From Peribacillus sp044761985 (GTDB taxonomy: Bacteria; Bacillota; Bacilli; Bacillales; DSM-1321), in contig NZ_JBIWDK010000002.1 of the NCBI RefSeq assembly GCF_044761985.1, forward strand, positions 62,001 to 126,000: a DNA stretch of 64,000 nucleotides, given 5' to 3'. Under the pieces are notes generated by a model that worked only from the letters and a program-made list of their open reading frames with translations, was not told the DNA's origin and searched no databases. This document shows positions 1 through 8,890 of the stretch, one piece after another (the stretch's first letter is position 1; every line of letters begins with the position of its first letter). Both the position numbers and the translations under genes were made by a program.

Positions 1-183
1 TGCTCCACCGCCTTTAGCATGGACGACACGTTCAGGAACACGTTCACGATTGAAATGTGCCAGTTTTTCTAATAAGTGAACATCTTGTATAAGCACTGGT
101 CCACGTGACCCAGCAGTAATTGAATTTTGATTATCGCCAACCGGGGCACCCCAGCTAGTTGTCAGGTTTTTCTTATTCGACAT
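1..183 (-). CDS. katA: Catalase, N-terminal fragment (window edge)
   Basis: The minus strand encodes the first 61 residues of a heme catalase, beginning MSNKKNLTTSWGAPVGDNQN and continuing through GSRGPVLIQDVH and FNRERVPERVVHAKG. This is the conserved N-terminal arm of clade 3 monofunctional catalases, which break down hydrogen peroxide in the cytosol. The gene runs off the left edge, so the heme pocket is not visible. The ATG is preceded by an AGAGGTGG ribosome binding site. A PerR-like box and a candidate promoter lie just upstream, which fits peroxide-inducible control like that of B. subtilis katA. The family call is secure; the paralog assignment is less so. Confidence 0.9.
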   Translation of the reverse strand, partial: MSNKKNLTTSWGAPVGDNQNSITAGSRGPVLIQDVHLLEKLAHFNRERVPERVVHAKGGGA

Positions 184-221
184 AAATGAACCACCTCTTC
201 ATTAGTTTTAATATACATATA

Positions 222-249
222 ATAATATAGTTTCTTAGAAAAAAATCAA
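222..249 (-). promoter_or_regulatory. Candidate SigA promoter of the catalase gene
   Basis: Read on the minus strand, TTGATT (244-249) and TATTAT (222-227) are separated by 16 bases and lie about 40 bases upstream of the catalase ATG. The match is seen directly; use as a promoter is inferred. Confidence 0.45.
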
Positions 250-256
250 TACTTAT

Positions 257-271
257 TTATAATAATTTTAA
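257..271. promoter_or_regulatory. Candidate PerR box
   Basis: TTATAATAATTTTAA matches the known Per box TTATAATNATTATAA at all but one position. It sits immediately upstream of the candidate -35 of the catalase gene, where the peroxide-sensing Fur-family repressor PerR would be expected to act. Confidence 0.6.
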
Positions 272-711
272 TATAATAATAAGATTCAATAAGCATAATT
301 TCTTTTCTAAATGCTAGTAAAGTATAAAATATGTAGGGGAAATGAGGTATTATGCATTTATTTAGGTATTCACTATCTATATATTGGTATAACTCCAGCG
401 ATGGCACATTCTCTTTATTCTTGCTTTTTTATCAATTATAAGAAAAATATAATAGTAATCGAGAATACTAGAGGGTGAAATTGGAAGTGTTATCAATTAA
501 GATGCTTCGCTTTCTCTCATTTTATAGGAAATCAGCCTGTTTAATCAGTGAAAATTCCGTGAATTTTACTTTCACGTGTACCCATTCGCCAAACACTCGA
601 AAGATGCCTCTAAATATAGAAGATTTTTTATGCCAATTCAGCAAATTCCCCCCTGATTTGCATGAGGTTTTAGTATAATAAGGAATGCATTTAGTGTTTT
701 AGGAGGTTTCC

Positions 712-1044
712 ATGAATATAATCATGCGTTTTCTTGCCAATGGGCTGATATTACTTTTCATAGACTGGCTTCTCGACTCCATCACGATAAAATCTTATGG
801 CACAGCTTTGCTGGCTATCTTCATATTATCGATTATGAACATGTTAGTTAAACCCATTCTACAGCTCATCACTTTACCAATCACGATCCTGACATTCGGA
901 TTGTTTTCCTTCATCATCAACGCTTTCACTTTTCTGATTACGTCGTATGTGGTCAGTGGTTTTGTCATTCATTCTTTTTGGGGCGCGCTCATCGGTTCGT
1001 TTTTACTAACCATCAGTCAAAGTTTACTCGTCAAAAAAGAGTAG
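712..1044 (+). CDS. Phage holin family / YvlD-like small membrane protein
   Basis: This 110-residue protein is almost entirely hydrophobic, with about four membrane segments (roughly residues 5-25, 28-50, 57-80 and 85-107). The short basic or polar turn NMLVKPILQLITLPI is typical of the YvlD / mycobacterial four-TM phage-holin superfamily IV. Members are integral membrane proteins of uncertain role, and in B. subtilis yvlD belongs to a cell-envelope stress operon. Here it stands alone. An AGGAGG five bases before the ATG supports the start, and a hairpin terminator follows at once. The family is fairly clear; the biological role is unknown. Confidence 0.75.
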   Translation: MNIIMRFLANGLILLFIDWLLDSITIKSYGTALLAIFILSIMNMLVKPILQLITLPITILTFGLFSFIINAFTFLITSYVVSGFVIHSFWGALIGSFLLTISQSLLVKKE

Positions 1045-1051
1045 GAACACT

Positions 1052-1080
1052 CGTCAGTCGACATGCTGACGATTTTTTTA
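1052..1080 (+). terminator. Rho-independent terminator
   Basis: CGTCAG pairs with CTGACG around an 8-base loop and is followed by a run of seven T. It ends the holin-like gene. Confidence 0.75.
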
Positions 1081-1261
1081 TCTCGTGACTTTTTCCATAA
1101 CACCGTTCGATATTTCCTGGGCTATTTCCCTAATTTTTGCAAATCATCACTAGCAGTATTCACTCATTTTCGAAAAACAAAAAGGGAATGGAACCACCTT
1201 TGCATAAGTTTATCCATACATACGCTAAAAACAGGTATGAATCGACTTATGGAGGAATGAC

Positions 1262-2407
1262 ATGTACACCAATCGTAAACCAAGAATTCTTCTGTCCCTC
1301 ATGCTCGTGCTCGCTTTCCTTATTCCAGCTTCATCCTTAGCCGCAACCGGGGATGGAAGCCCATCTTCTCCTTACTCCGTCTCTCAGGCTTTCGTAAACC
1401 AAAATAGTTCCATTCGTACTGTCAGTGGCTTTGTAATCGGCCAGCCCACTTCAGCCACTAGCGTCGAGTTCAGCAACTATCCAAGTGATTATGCGCTGGC
1501 AATTGCTGATAGTTCCTCGGAAACAAACGTATCGAATATGCTTTTTGTCCAAATTCCCTCCTCCTTCCGTTCTGAATTCGGATTGCAATCGAATCCTGAT
1601 TTAAAAGGTCAAAAAGTCGCCATAACCGGAACACTGACTTCCTACTTTTCTCATTCTGGCTTGAAGGACCCCTCAGTCATGGTGAAAAACGGGAACACTC
1701 CAGAATCAGGAACTCCGAATGCCGGATCATATTATGACTCAGCTACCGGAAAAACCGGGCGTGCTCTAAAAGATGCCCTCCATGAAATCATTGATGACCA
1801 TACGAAAATTTCCTACGCAAATGTGTGGGAAGCCTTGCGAGAAACCGATAAAGATCCAAACAACTCCAATCATGTCATTCTTCTATATACAGGGCGTTCA
1901 CAGGCAAAGACCACCAATGGTGCAGGCGTGAATGACTGGAACCGCGAGCATGTCTGGGCAAAATCCCATGGCGGATTTGGGACATCCATGGGTGCTGGCA
2001 CCGATTTACATCACTTGCGGCCGACCGATGCGTCCGTCAATAGTACGCGCAATAATCTCGACTTTGATAATGGGGGATCCGAACATTCCGAAGCCAAAGG
2101 GAACTATTACGACTCCGATTCATGGGAACCACGGGATAAGGTGAAAGGAGATGTGGCGCGGATGCTCTTCTATATGGCGGTGCGCTATGAAGGAGAGAAC
2201 GATGAAGTCGATTTGGAATTGAATAACCTAGTCAACAACGGCTCAGCTCCATATCATGGGAAACTGGACGTGTTGCTTGATTGGCATGAACAAGATCCAG
2301 TCGATGCATTTGAACGAAATCGAAATGAAATCATTTATAACGACTACCAACATAATCGAAATCCTTTCATCGATCATCCCGAATGGGCTGCTTCCATCTG
2401 GGAGTAA
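1262..2407 (+). CDS. Secreted endonuclease I family nuclease
   Basis: This 381-residue protein has a signal peptide (about residues 1-28, basic start, hydrophobic core, cleavage near SSLA-A). An OB-like domain (about 33-150) is followed by an endonuclease I domain (about 155-375). The domain carries WNREHVW (226-232) and GTDLHHLRP (246-254), the His-containing beta-beta-alpha-metal active site of the EndA / B. subtilis YurI (Bsn) family. Such enzymes are extracellular, metal-dependent, non-specific nucleases used for nutrient scavenging. GGAGG precedes the ATG, and a strong terminator follows. It appears monocistronic. The fusion of an OB-like module to endonuclease I is known in Bacillus secreted nucleases. 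Confidence 0.88.
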   Translation: MYTNRKPRILLSLMLVLAFLIPASSLAATGDGSPSSPYSVSQAFVNQNSSIRTVSGFVIGQPTSATSVEFSNYPSDYALAIADSSSETNVSNMLFVQIPSSFRSEFGLQSNPDLKGQKVAITGTLTSYFSHSGLKDPSVMVKNGNTPESGTPNAGSYYDSATGKTGRALKDALHEIIDDHTKISYANVWEALRETDKDPNNSNHVILLYTGRSQAKTTNGAGVNDWNREHVWAKSHGGFGTSMGAGTDLHHLRPTDASVNSTRNNLDFDNGGSEHSEAKGNYYDSDSWEPRDKVKGDVARMLFYMAVRYEGENDEVDLELNNLVNNGSAPYHGKLDVLLDWHEQDPVDAFERNRNEIIYNDYQHNRNPFIDHPEWAASIWE

Positions 2408-2414
2408 TGAAACC

Positions 2415-2444
2415 GGCTGCCCATTTCCTAAGGGCAGCCTTTTT
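2415..2444 (+). terminator. Rho-independent terminator
   Basis: GGCTGCCC and GGGCAGCC form a perfect 8-bp stem with a 9-base loop followed by TTTTT. It closes the nuclease gene. Confidence 0.9.
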
Positions 2445-2544
2445 CATACAGACATCAAGTAGTAAGAAAAATTAGTTAATTAACTTTCGCTAAATAACAA
2501 TTACCTTACAAACTTCATATATTCTCTTAAAAATTCCCTTATTT

Positions 2545-2558
2545 GGTAAGCGTTTTCA
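2545..2558 (+). promoter_or_regulatory. Candidate CcpA binding site (cre)
   Basis: GGTAAGCGTTTTCA agrees with the cre consensus TGWAANCGNTNWCA at 13 of 14 positions, differing only at the first base. It lies about 150 bases before the permease ATG and directly upstream of a candidate promoter. That position suggests carbon-source control, possibly activation. Binding is inferred. Confidence 0.5.
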
Positions 2559-2566
2559 TTTTTTTC

Positions 2567-2595
2567 TTTACAAATAAACTATTAGTATATATTAT
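2567..2595 (+). promoter_or_regulatory. Candidate SigA promoter of the permease
   Basis: TTTACA (2567-2572) and TATTAT (2590-2595) are 17 bases apart, in AT-rich DNA just downstream of the cre-like site. Plausible, but AT-rich sequence makes chance matches common. Confidence 0.4.
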
Positions 2596-2710
2596 TTAAT
2601 TGTAATATTTTGAGAAAAGACAATACATATTATGCTCCTCAACTCTACTAGTGATAAAATAGTAGAATGCGTTAAAAACCCATATTCCTACACAAGAAAA
2701 GAGGAAAATT

Positions 2711-4078
2711 ATGCAAAACTCCAAAGATTCTCAATTACATAGAGGATTGGAAGAAAGACACATCGCATTAATGTCTCTTGGCGCTGCCATTGGGGTCGGG
2801 TTGTTTCTTGGCTCTGCATCGGCCATTAAATTAGCCGGTCCCGCAATTATTTTGGCTTATGCCATTGGCGGCTTTATTATTTATCTCATCATGCGGGCTT
2901 TAGGGGAAATGGCCATTAAAAACCCCGTTGCCGGTTCCTTCAGCCGCTATGCAAGCGATTTTATCGGTCCTCTCGCCGGATACATTACAGGCTGGAATTA
3001 CTGGTTCCTTTGGATTGCAACGTGCATGGCCGAAATTACGGCTGTCGGCATTTACATGCAGTTCTGGTATCCAGACACTGCACAATGGGCTTGGGCATTA
3101 GGCGCACTTGTGATTATGACAACCGTTAATTTCCTTGCCGTTAAAGCTTATGGTGAATTAGAGTTTTGGTTTGCCCTAATTAAAATTGTCACGATTATCT
3201 TAATGATCGTTTTAGGATTTGGCATGATTTTCTTTGGTATCGGTAACGCTGGGGATGCAGTCGGATTCAGTAATCTATTCTCACATGGAGGCTTCTTCCC
3301 TAATGGTATCTCGGGCGTTGTTCTTTCATTCCAAATGGTGATGTTCGCCTATTTAGGCATCGAGATGCTTGGAGTGACGGCTGGGGAAGTAAAGAACCCT
3401 GAGAAATCACTTAAACGGGCAATCAATACCGTGTTTTATCGAATTTTACTGTTTTATGTTTTGGCTCTTACTGTCATTCTTTCAATTACTCCATGGGATC
3501 AAATGACAGGGGAAAACAGCCCGTTCGTTATGATGTTCGATAGAATCGGCATCCCAGGGGCGGCAGGGATCATCCAGTTCGTCGTACTGACAGCAGCTCT
3601 CTCTTCTTGCAATAGCGGAATCTTCAGTACGGGTCGAATGCTGTTTAACCTGGCACAGCAAGGCGAATCACCAAAAAGTTTCGGTCGTGTCACAAAGAAT
3701 GGCGTGCCTGGCACAGCCATTATCGTATCGGCCGTCGTTCTCCTTTTTGGCGTCTACCTGAATTATATGAAAGCTGACAAAGTATTTACTTATGTGACTA
3801 GTGTGGCGACATTTGGAGCACTATGGACATGGGGCACCATCCTTATCACACACATCAGTTCCCGAAAGAAAATGAGTGGACAGGAAAAACAAAACTTAAC
3901 ATTCAAAATGCCGTTTTTCCCGCTCACTTCTTATTTCGCCCTTGCCTTTCTAGTATTTGTCATGGTCGTTCTCGGCTTTTCTCCTGATACGAGAATCGCT
4001 TTGATCGTTGGTCCGATCTGGATTATCCTGCTTGTCGTGTTGTACTACATAACAGGATTGCATAAGCGAAAAAAATAA
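2711..4078 (+). CDS. Amino-acid permease (APC superfamily, AAT family)
   Basis: The 455-residue protein has about twelve membrane segments. Its start carries the AAT family signature: RGLEERHIALMSLGAAIG followed by GLFLGSA. Later come FQMVMFAYLGIEM and GEVKNPEKSLKRAIN, both typical of proton-coupled amino-acid importers such as ProY, GabP and B. subtilis YbgF/YtnA. The substrate cannot be fixed from sequence; proline, histidine or another amino acid is possible. The start follows AGAGGAAAAT. It is monocistronic, with its own promoter region, a candidate CcpA site and a terminator. Confidence 0.88.
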   Translation: MQNSKDSQLHRGLEERHIALMSLGAAIGVGLFLGSASAIKLAGPAIILAYAIGGFIIYLIMRALGEMAIKNPVAGSFSRYASDFIGPLAGYITGWNYWFLWIATCMAEITAVGIYMQFWYPDTAQWAWALGALVIMTTVNFLAVKAYGELEFWFALIKIVTIILMIVLGFGMIFFGIGNAGDAVGFSNLFSHGGFFPNGISGVVLSFQMVMFAYLGIEMLGVTAGEVKNPEKSLKRAINTVFYRILLFYVLALTVILSITPWDQMTGENSPFVMMFDRIGIPGAAGIIQFVVLTAALSSCNSGIFSTGRMLFNLAQQGESPKSFGRVTKNGVPGTAIIVSAVVLLFGVYLNYMKADKVFTYVTSVATFGALWTWGTILITHISSRKKMSGQEKQNLTFKMPFFPLTSYFALAFLVFVMVVLGFSPDTRIALIVGPIWIILLVVLYYITGLHKRKK

Positions 4079-4084
4079 ATAGCG

Positions 4085-4123
4085 AAGAAAGGGTGCCCAT
4101 TGAACACGGGCACCCTTTCTTTA
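4085..4123. terminator. Strong hairpin terminator
   Basis: AAGAAAGGGTGCCC pairs perfectly with GGGCACCCTTTCTT around a 9-base loop. The U-rich 3' arm ends the permease transcript. Confidence 0.85.
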
Positions 4124-4260
4124 GCTATTTTCCCTTCTTTTTCCCTACGATAAAAATGGAATAAAGTTACACTTAATAACCCATTAAAATGTTTTATTTA
4201 GACCATTAGAGGTAATGGTATAACAACGACCAAATATGTAGAAAGATGGTGGATGGCATT

Positions 4261-4719
4261 ATGAATTATCGAAAATTAGCAAAAAGCGTGTTGATTCCTG
4301 TTGTCGGAGGGTCCATTGTCGGGGCAATTGCCACAAGAAACTCCAAAGAGATTTACAATGACCTCAAGAAACCTTCATTCGCTCCCCCTTCATGGGTTTT
4401 CCCCGTCGCTTGGACAGGCCTATATACCGTCATGGGAATCGCGAAGTATCGTGTATCCGTGAAGGAAAAAAACACAAAATCACCGGAACTCCTCTATGAT
4501 ACCCAGCTCGGACTGAACTTTTTATGGTCTTTCCTCTTCTTCAAATGGGGCTTGCGTGGAACGGCTTTCATCGAAATGGCCGCCCTATTGACCTTGATTA
4601 CTTTGACAGCCTTCGAGTTTTACAGCATCGACCGTACGGCTGGCCTCGCCATGGTTCCTTATATCGGCTGGGTGACTTTCGCTTTGGGCCTTAACTACTC
4701 TATGTTCAGAAACAACTGA
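4261..4719 (+). CDS. tspO: TspO/MBR family membrane protein
   Basis: About 152 residues with five membrane segments. The TspO hallmarks are present: KKPSFAPPSWVFPVAWTGLY in the first third, and LGLNFLWSFLFFKWG before the fourth helix. TspO proteins bind and photo-oxidatively degrade porphyrins and related tetrapyrroles in the membrane, and are often linked to stress. I start at the ATG at 4261 because GGTGG lies eight bases upstream. An in-frame ATG at 4246 would add five residues but has a poor ribosome binding site. The gene is monocistronic with a terminator shared with the convergent nucleotidase. Confidence 0.9.
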   Translation: MNYRKLAKSVLIPVVGGSIVGAIATRNSKEIYNDLKKPSFAPPSWVFPVAWTGLYTVMGIAKYRVSVKEKNTKSPELLYDTQLGLNFLWSFLFFKWGLRGTAFIEMAALLTLITLTAFEFYSIDRTAGLAMVPYIGWVTFALGLNYSMFRNN

Positions 4720-4724
4720 TGAAG

Positions 4725-4764
4725 AAAAAAGAGCATTCCATGTTTCGGAATGCTCGCTTTTTTT
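4725..4764. terminator. Bidirectional terminator
   Basis: GAGCATTCC / GGAATGCTC form a 9-bp stem with a 7-base loop. T runs follow on both strands, serving tspO (+) and the nucleotidase gene (-). Confidence 0.85.
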
Positions 4765-4850
4765 GAATTGGACCGATAAAACATCCAGTTTGACCGATAT
4801 ATCTGCCAAACGGACTGACATCCTTCCTGAATGGACCGATAAAACTCATT

Positions 4851-7800
4851 TTAGTTATTGATGTTCGTGATTCTACCTTCCGTAACCGCCGTAATTTTTC
4901 CACCTTTAAAAGAGTTTTTCACATATTCAACGAAAGCCTCTAAATCGGCATGGCCGAATACGCGCTCTTTATCTTTTAACACGGTATAGTTATCGCCGCC
5001 GCTTGCCATGAAGTCATTGACAGTCACGGTGTACGTTTTTGACTCGTCGATTGGGGTGCCATCCGCTTTCTTCATTTCCGTGACGCGCTCTGCCACTGGC
5101 TTACTGAAATCAGCGGTATAGCTCAATCCGGAGATTTGCAAAGTTTTCGGATTGCCTTCAACGACCCACTGCTGTTGCAGCAATGTTTTCACTTCCGCAC
5201 CTGTTAATTCAAGTTTGACCAGTACGTTTCCGAATGGCTGGATTTTTGCCAAATCGGCATATGTTACTTCACCTTGTGGAATATCGGCACGAATTCCACC
5301 TGGATTCATGAAAGCGAAATCAGATTGTAGATCGGCTTTCATTGAATCCGCGATTAAATTTCCAAGACCCGTTTCCTGGGTATAGGCGTTCGCTCTTAAA
5401 ATCTTTTCATCCGTCGTTCCTAGTGGCGCTTTCAGTTCTGGGAACTGATCCAAATATGAGTTTATGAACTTCGTCGTTTCAGCATCTGGTGTGATTCCGT
5501 CTTGTGTGACTGTCACGATCTCAGCTGATTTTTTGACAATGTCCTTTGTTTTCGGATCAATTTCCAAGTCAATGTCTTCAAAAGCCGTTCCGTAAGAATA
5601 CGCTTGAACGATTAACTTTCCATCGACCGTACTATTATTCTTGGCATGATTGTCTCCAGCTAAAATGACATCGACTTCATCATCGATATCTTTTGCCAGT
5701 TCCGCCACTTCCCCTGTAATGACCCCATCTTTCTCAGTGCCTGGATCATGCGAGACAACGACAATCGATTTGACGCCTTTTTCCTTTAACTCATCGACCG
5801 CTTTATTGACGGCTGGGGCCTGCTCAATGAATTCTACATTCTTGATACCGGCAGGGCTTACCTTTTGAGGTGTCGTATTCGTGACGACACCAATAAATCC
5901 GATTTCCACACCGCCGACCTCTTTAATGACATAAGGATCTAATATTGGTTTTTTTGTGTCTTTATACACGACATTTGCCACCACATACGGGAAGTTCAAC
6001 TTATCGAAGACAACATCCGAAGTGGGTGACTTTCCGCCATTAATTTGGGCCATCAGCGTTTCGATTCCTTTATCGAACTCATGGTTTCCGACCGTTCCTA
6101 CATCAAACCCCATATTATTCAGAAACTGAAGAGTTGGTTTGTCCTGTAATAGAGAGGAAACAGGAGCGCTCGCACCAACGGCATCCCCAGCTGAGATTAA
6201 CAGGGTATTTTCCGGATTCTCCGCCTCACGCTTTTTTAAGTGGGCCGCTAAGTAATCGGCACGTCCTTGTTTGACTCCGCCAAACTCAGAAGTAGTATCC
6301 ATTTGACCGTGAAAATCATTGATGCCCAACAATTGAACTTGAATGTTGTTATTGGCTAGATTGAATTTGTAGATACCAAATCCTTTATCATCCGTTTTGC
6401 CTGTATATGAAATAGCACTTTCTTCATTTAAATATTCTGCACCTTTTGGCGATGAAGTGAATGTAACATTCACCTTGTCGGAAATCGGGGCAATCGACCA
6501 GTTATTGTCTGCGGTCGGATTGATTTCCTTCTCTTGTGTAATGTAATCCATCAAGATCTGACGGTTTTCATCAGCGGAGTCGACAATGTATTCACTGCCT
6601 TTGACGCCTGGGAAATTCCCTCCGCCCGAAGCACGGTAATTATTCGTTATGACGATGAATTCTTGATTTGGATCAACGGCTTTGCCCTCGTATTTCAAGT
6701 TGGTGATCCTGCTTGAATCTGATAGCTTCTCGCCTTTTTCATCATAACGGGGAGCTTTCGTGACATCGACTTGATACGTCACGCCATCAATCACGTCAAA
6801 GTTATAGACTGCAAACTTTTCATTCAGTAATTTCTGTTCCTCTGTTTTCGCAGGATCGATTGTATTGAATTTCCCTGCAGACATTTCAAGCCATTCTTTG
6901 ACCACGGACCCTTTGATTTTGATGGCTTTTAATGTATTATCGTACAAATATAGGTCACCAGCGCTGCGGATTGTCAAATCACCCGTTTTTATATCGGTGT
7001 ATTCCTCGACTCCATTGCGGCCAGCCTTGAATGGTGCCCCTACAGAAAGGATTGGTAAGTTCTTATATTCAGGACGATTGTTCTTAAGATAATTTTCAAC
7101 ATACCATTTTTGTGCACTTGTTACGACCTGTACAGAAGGATCATCCTGCACAAGGGCAAAATAACTGTGGATTGGTGCTGTTGTTTTACCGATTGGCGTG
7201 TTAACATACTTAACCGTTGCCTCGTGGTCTTTTTTGACCGCCTTCACAACAGCCGCATCTTCCGCCGCTTTCTTACCGGTTACTTTGTCATTGATTGCCC
7301 GGGTTGAAGAATCTGAGTTGATGACTTTCCATTTTCCCTTGATATTCTGAATATCAAGGTCGATGATGCCAAGATTACTTCCACCATATCCTGCTTGGAC
7401 GGCTGGTACCCCATTGATCGTTCCCTTTTTATTATCAACGCCCGCAAGGACTTTGCCTTGACTGTCTTTGAACAGGTTGTCCAATGATGCCTCATCTTGG
7501 GCCGGGAAAACTTTATGAGTATGTGAGAACGTGATGGCATCGATATTGGCCACTTTACTTAATGAATAGATAACATCCTCGGTGTTTTTGGCGTCGCCAC
7601 TAAAACCGGAATGCGTAAGTGCCACGATGACATCTGCACCCTTTTTCTTCATTTCAGGGACATATTTTTTGGCTGTCGCAATGATTTCCTTTGTTACGAC
7701 TTTCCCTTCAAGATTTGTTTTATCCCAATCCATGATTTGTGGAGGGGCAAATCCGATATAGCCGATTTTCACGGACTTTTCATTACCATTTATATCTTTC

Positions 7801-8648
7801 ACTTTCTTCGTTACGATCTTGTAAGGCGTGTATTTATTTTTATCGTTATTTGGATTTTTGTCTTTGTCTATTTTATAAACGTTTGCATTTACATAGGGGA
7901 ATTTCGCATCATTGATGGCTTCATCCAAATAAGATAAGCCATAGTTGAATTCGTGGTTACCGAATGTAGCCACATCATAGTCTAGTAGATTCATCGCTTT
8001 ATAGACAGGGTGCACTTCTCCCTTTTTAAGCGGGGCTATATTCGCTTTGTATGTACCAAGCGGCGTGCCTTGAATGAGGTCCCCATTATCTACTAAGACA
8101 CTATTTTTCACTTCTTTTCTTGCCTGTTTGATCAAGGTTGCCGTGCGGGAAAACCCTACTGAATCCGATACGGCATTTTTGTAATAATCATAACTTACTA
8201 GATTGGTGTGTATATCTGTCGTTTCCATGATTCTCAGTTCAAATGGCGCGTCGGAAACCGAAGTGGCCAAGCTTGTTCCGAAATTACTCGTTTTTCCATT
8301 ATAGTTGGAAACGACGGATACCTTGATCCAATATCCTGACTTGTACGTGTTGAAGTGAGCAGAAAACTTTTGTGCTGTCTTGATGTCCGTCTCTACTGCT
8401 GATTGCGAAACGACCTTTGTCCCATTCATTAACTGAAAGACAACGGCTTCTTTCCCCTTATTGCCCTTTTTGGGCGTAACGGTCACAGTGGCTTTTGCCC
8501 CATTTGTGTAACTTACCGAAGGAGCGGATATGGCAAACGGTTTCGCTTTTGCCTCTCCTTTAGCGGATGCATCCACCGGAAGGGCAAATGGTGCTGTAAT
8601 TAAACTTACAGCAAGGATAGGGACTAGCATTTTGGACTTGAACGACAT
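4851..8648 (-). CDS. Secreted two-module cyclic-nucleotide phosphodiesterase / 5'-nucleotidase
   Basis: The 1265-residue protein has a signal peptide (about 1-29) and an N-terminal beta-rich segment. Two metallophosphatase modules follow. Module one (about 138-700) has TTDIHTN (143-149), DNGDLIQG and GNHEF (230-234). Module two (about 770-1265) has GINDFHGQMD, GNHEF (about 852) and AGDNHAKN. Each module also has the C-terminal 5'-nucleotidase substrate domain, with ASGGGNF and ASGGDNY motifs. This is the architecture of B. subtilis YfkN, which strips phosphate from extracellular 2',3'-cyclic nucleotides and nucleotides. Unlike YfkN, no LPXTG sorting motif is visible; the chain ends at EGRITNINN, so it is probably released. 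AGAGGT precedes the ATG. Confidence 0.9.
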   Translation of the reverse strand: MSFKSKMLVPILAVSLITAPFALPVDASAKGEAKAKPFAISAPSVSYTNGAKATVTVTPKKGNKGKEAVVFQLMNGTKVVSQSAVETDIKTAQKFSAHFNTYKSGYWIKVSVVSNYNGKTSNFGTSLATSVSDAPFELRIMETTDIHTNLVSYDYYKNAVSDSVGFSRTATLIKQARKEVKNSVLVDNGDLIQGTPLGTYKANIAPLKKGEVHPVYKAMNLLDYDVATFGNHEFNYGLSYLDEAINDAKFPYVNANVYKIDKDKNPNNDKNKYTPYKIVTKKVKDINGNEKSVKIGYIGFAPPQIMDWDKTNLEGKVVTKEIIATAKKYVPEMKKKGADVIVALTHSGFSGDAKNTEDVIYSLSKVANIDAITFSHTHKVFPAQDEASLDNLFKDSQGKVLAGVDNKKGTINGVPAVQAGYGGSNLGIIDLDIQNIKGKWKVINSDSSTRAINDKVTGKKAAEDAAVVKAVKKDHEATVKYVNTPIGKTTAPIHSYFALVQDDPSVQVVTSAQKWYVENYLKNNRPEYKNLPILSVGAPFKAGRNGVEEYTDIKTGDLTIRSAGDLYLYDNTLKAIKIKGSVVKEWLEMSAGKFNTIDPAKTEEQKLLNEKFAVYNFDVIDGVTYQVDVTKAPRYDEKGEKLSDSSRITNLKYEGKAVDPNQEFIVITNNYRASGGGNFPGVKGSEYIVDSADENRQILMDYITQEKEINPTADNNWSIAPISDKVNVTFTSSPKGAEYLNEESAISYTGKTDDKGFGIYKFNLANNNIQVQLLGINDFHGQMDTTSEFGGVKQGRADYLAAHLKKREAENPENTLLISAGDAVGASAPVSSLLQDKPTLQFLNNMGFDVGTVGNHEFDKGIETLMAQINGGKSPTSDVVFDKLNFPYVVANVVYKDTKKPILDPYVIKEVGGVEIGFIGVVTNTTPQKVSPAGIKNVEFIEQAPAVNKAVDELKEKGVKSIVVVSHDPGTEKDGVITGEVAELAKDIDDEVDVILAGDNHAKNNSTVDGKLIVQAYSYGTAFEDIDLEIDPKTKDIVKKSAEIVTVTQDGITPDAETTKFINSYLDQFPELKAPLGTTDEKILRANAYTQETGLGNLIADSMKADLQSDFAFMNPGGIRADIPQGEVTYADLAKIQPFGNVLVKLELTGAEVKTLLQQQWVVEGNPKTLQISGLSYTADFSKPVAERVTEMKKADGTPIDESKTYTVTVNDFMASGGDNYTVLKDKERVFGHADLEAFVEYVKNSFKGGKITAVTEGRITNINN

Positions 8649-8819
8649 ACTTCACAACCTCTCAGATTTTATCAAATTCTAGAATAATATAACATATTCT
8701 TATCAGAATTTTTACACATTTTATTATGATCTTACATTTTTTGATAAAATACTTCTTTTGCATCATTTATTTATTGACAACAAGGGAGAATATACCATTT
8801 TATTTTTCTTATATACTTG

Positions 8820-8850
8820 CAAAAAAAGACCGGCTCATTATATGAACCGG
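8820..8850 (-). terminator. Rho-independent terminator
   Basis: On the minus strand CCGGTTCAT pairs with ATGAGCCGG around three bases and is followed by TCTTTTTTT. It ends the BCCT transporter gene. Confidence 0.85.
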
Positions 8851-8890
8851 CCTACTAATCTATTTGATTATCATGTGCTTTCCTCTTCCC

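Larger units (their letters stand above)
184..711. other. AT-rich intergenic region between catalase and the holin-like gene
   Basis: This 528-base stretch holds the catalase control region at its left end. The rest is AT-rich. A 67-codon frame at 475-678 starts with GTG but has no separate ribosome binding site and a composition unlike a protein, so I do not call it a gene. The promoter of the gene at 712 presumably lies here, but no convincing one was found. Confidence 0.5.

Noticed and set aside
475..678. 67-codon open frame with GTG start between catalase and the holin-like gene
   Set aside because: No separate ribosome binding site, unusual composition, no recognisable family, and it lies in AT-rich intergenic DNA.
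1063..1340. Overlapping short frames before the nuclease gene
   Set aside because: They run through the terminator and the signal-peptide coding region of the real gene and lack start signals.
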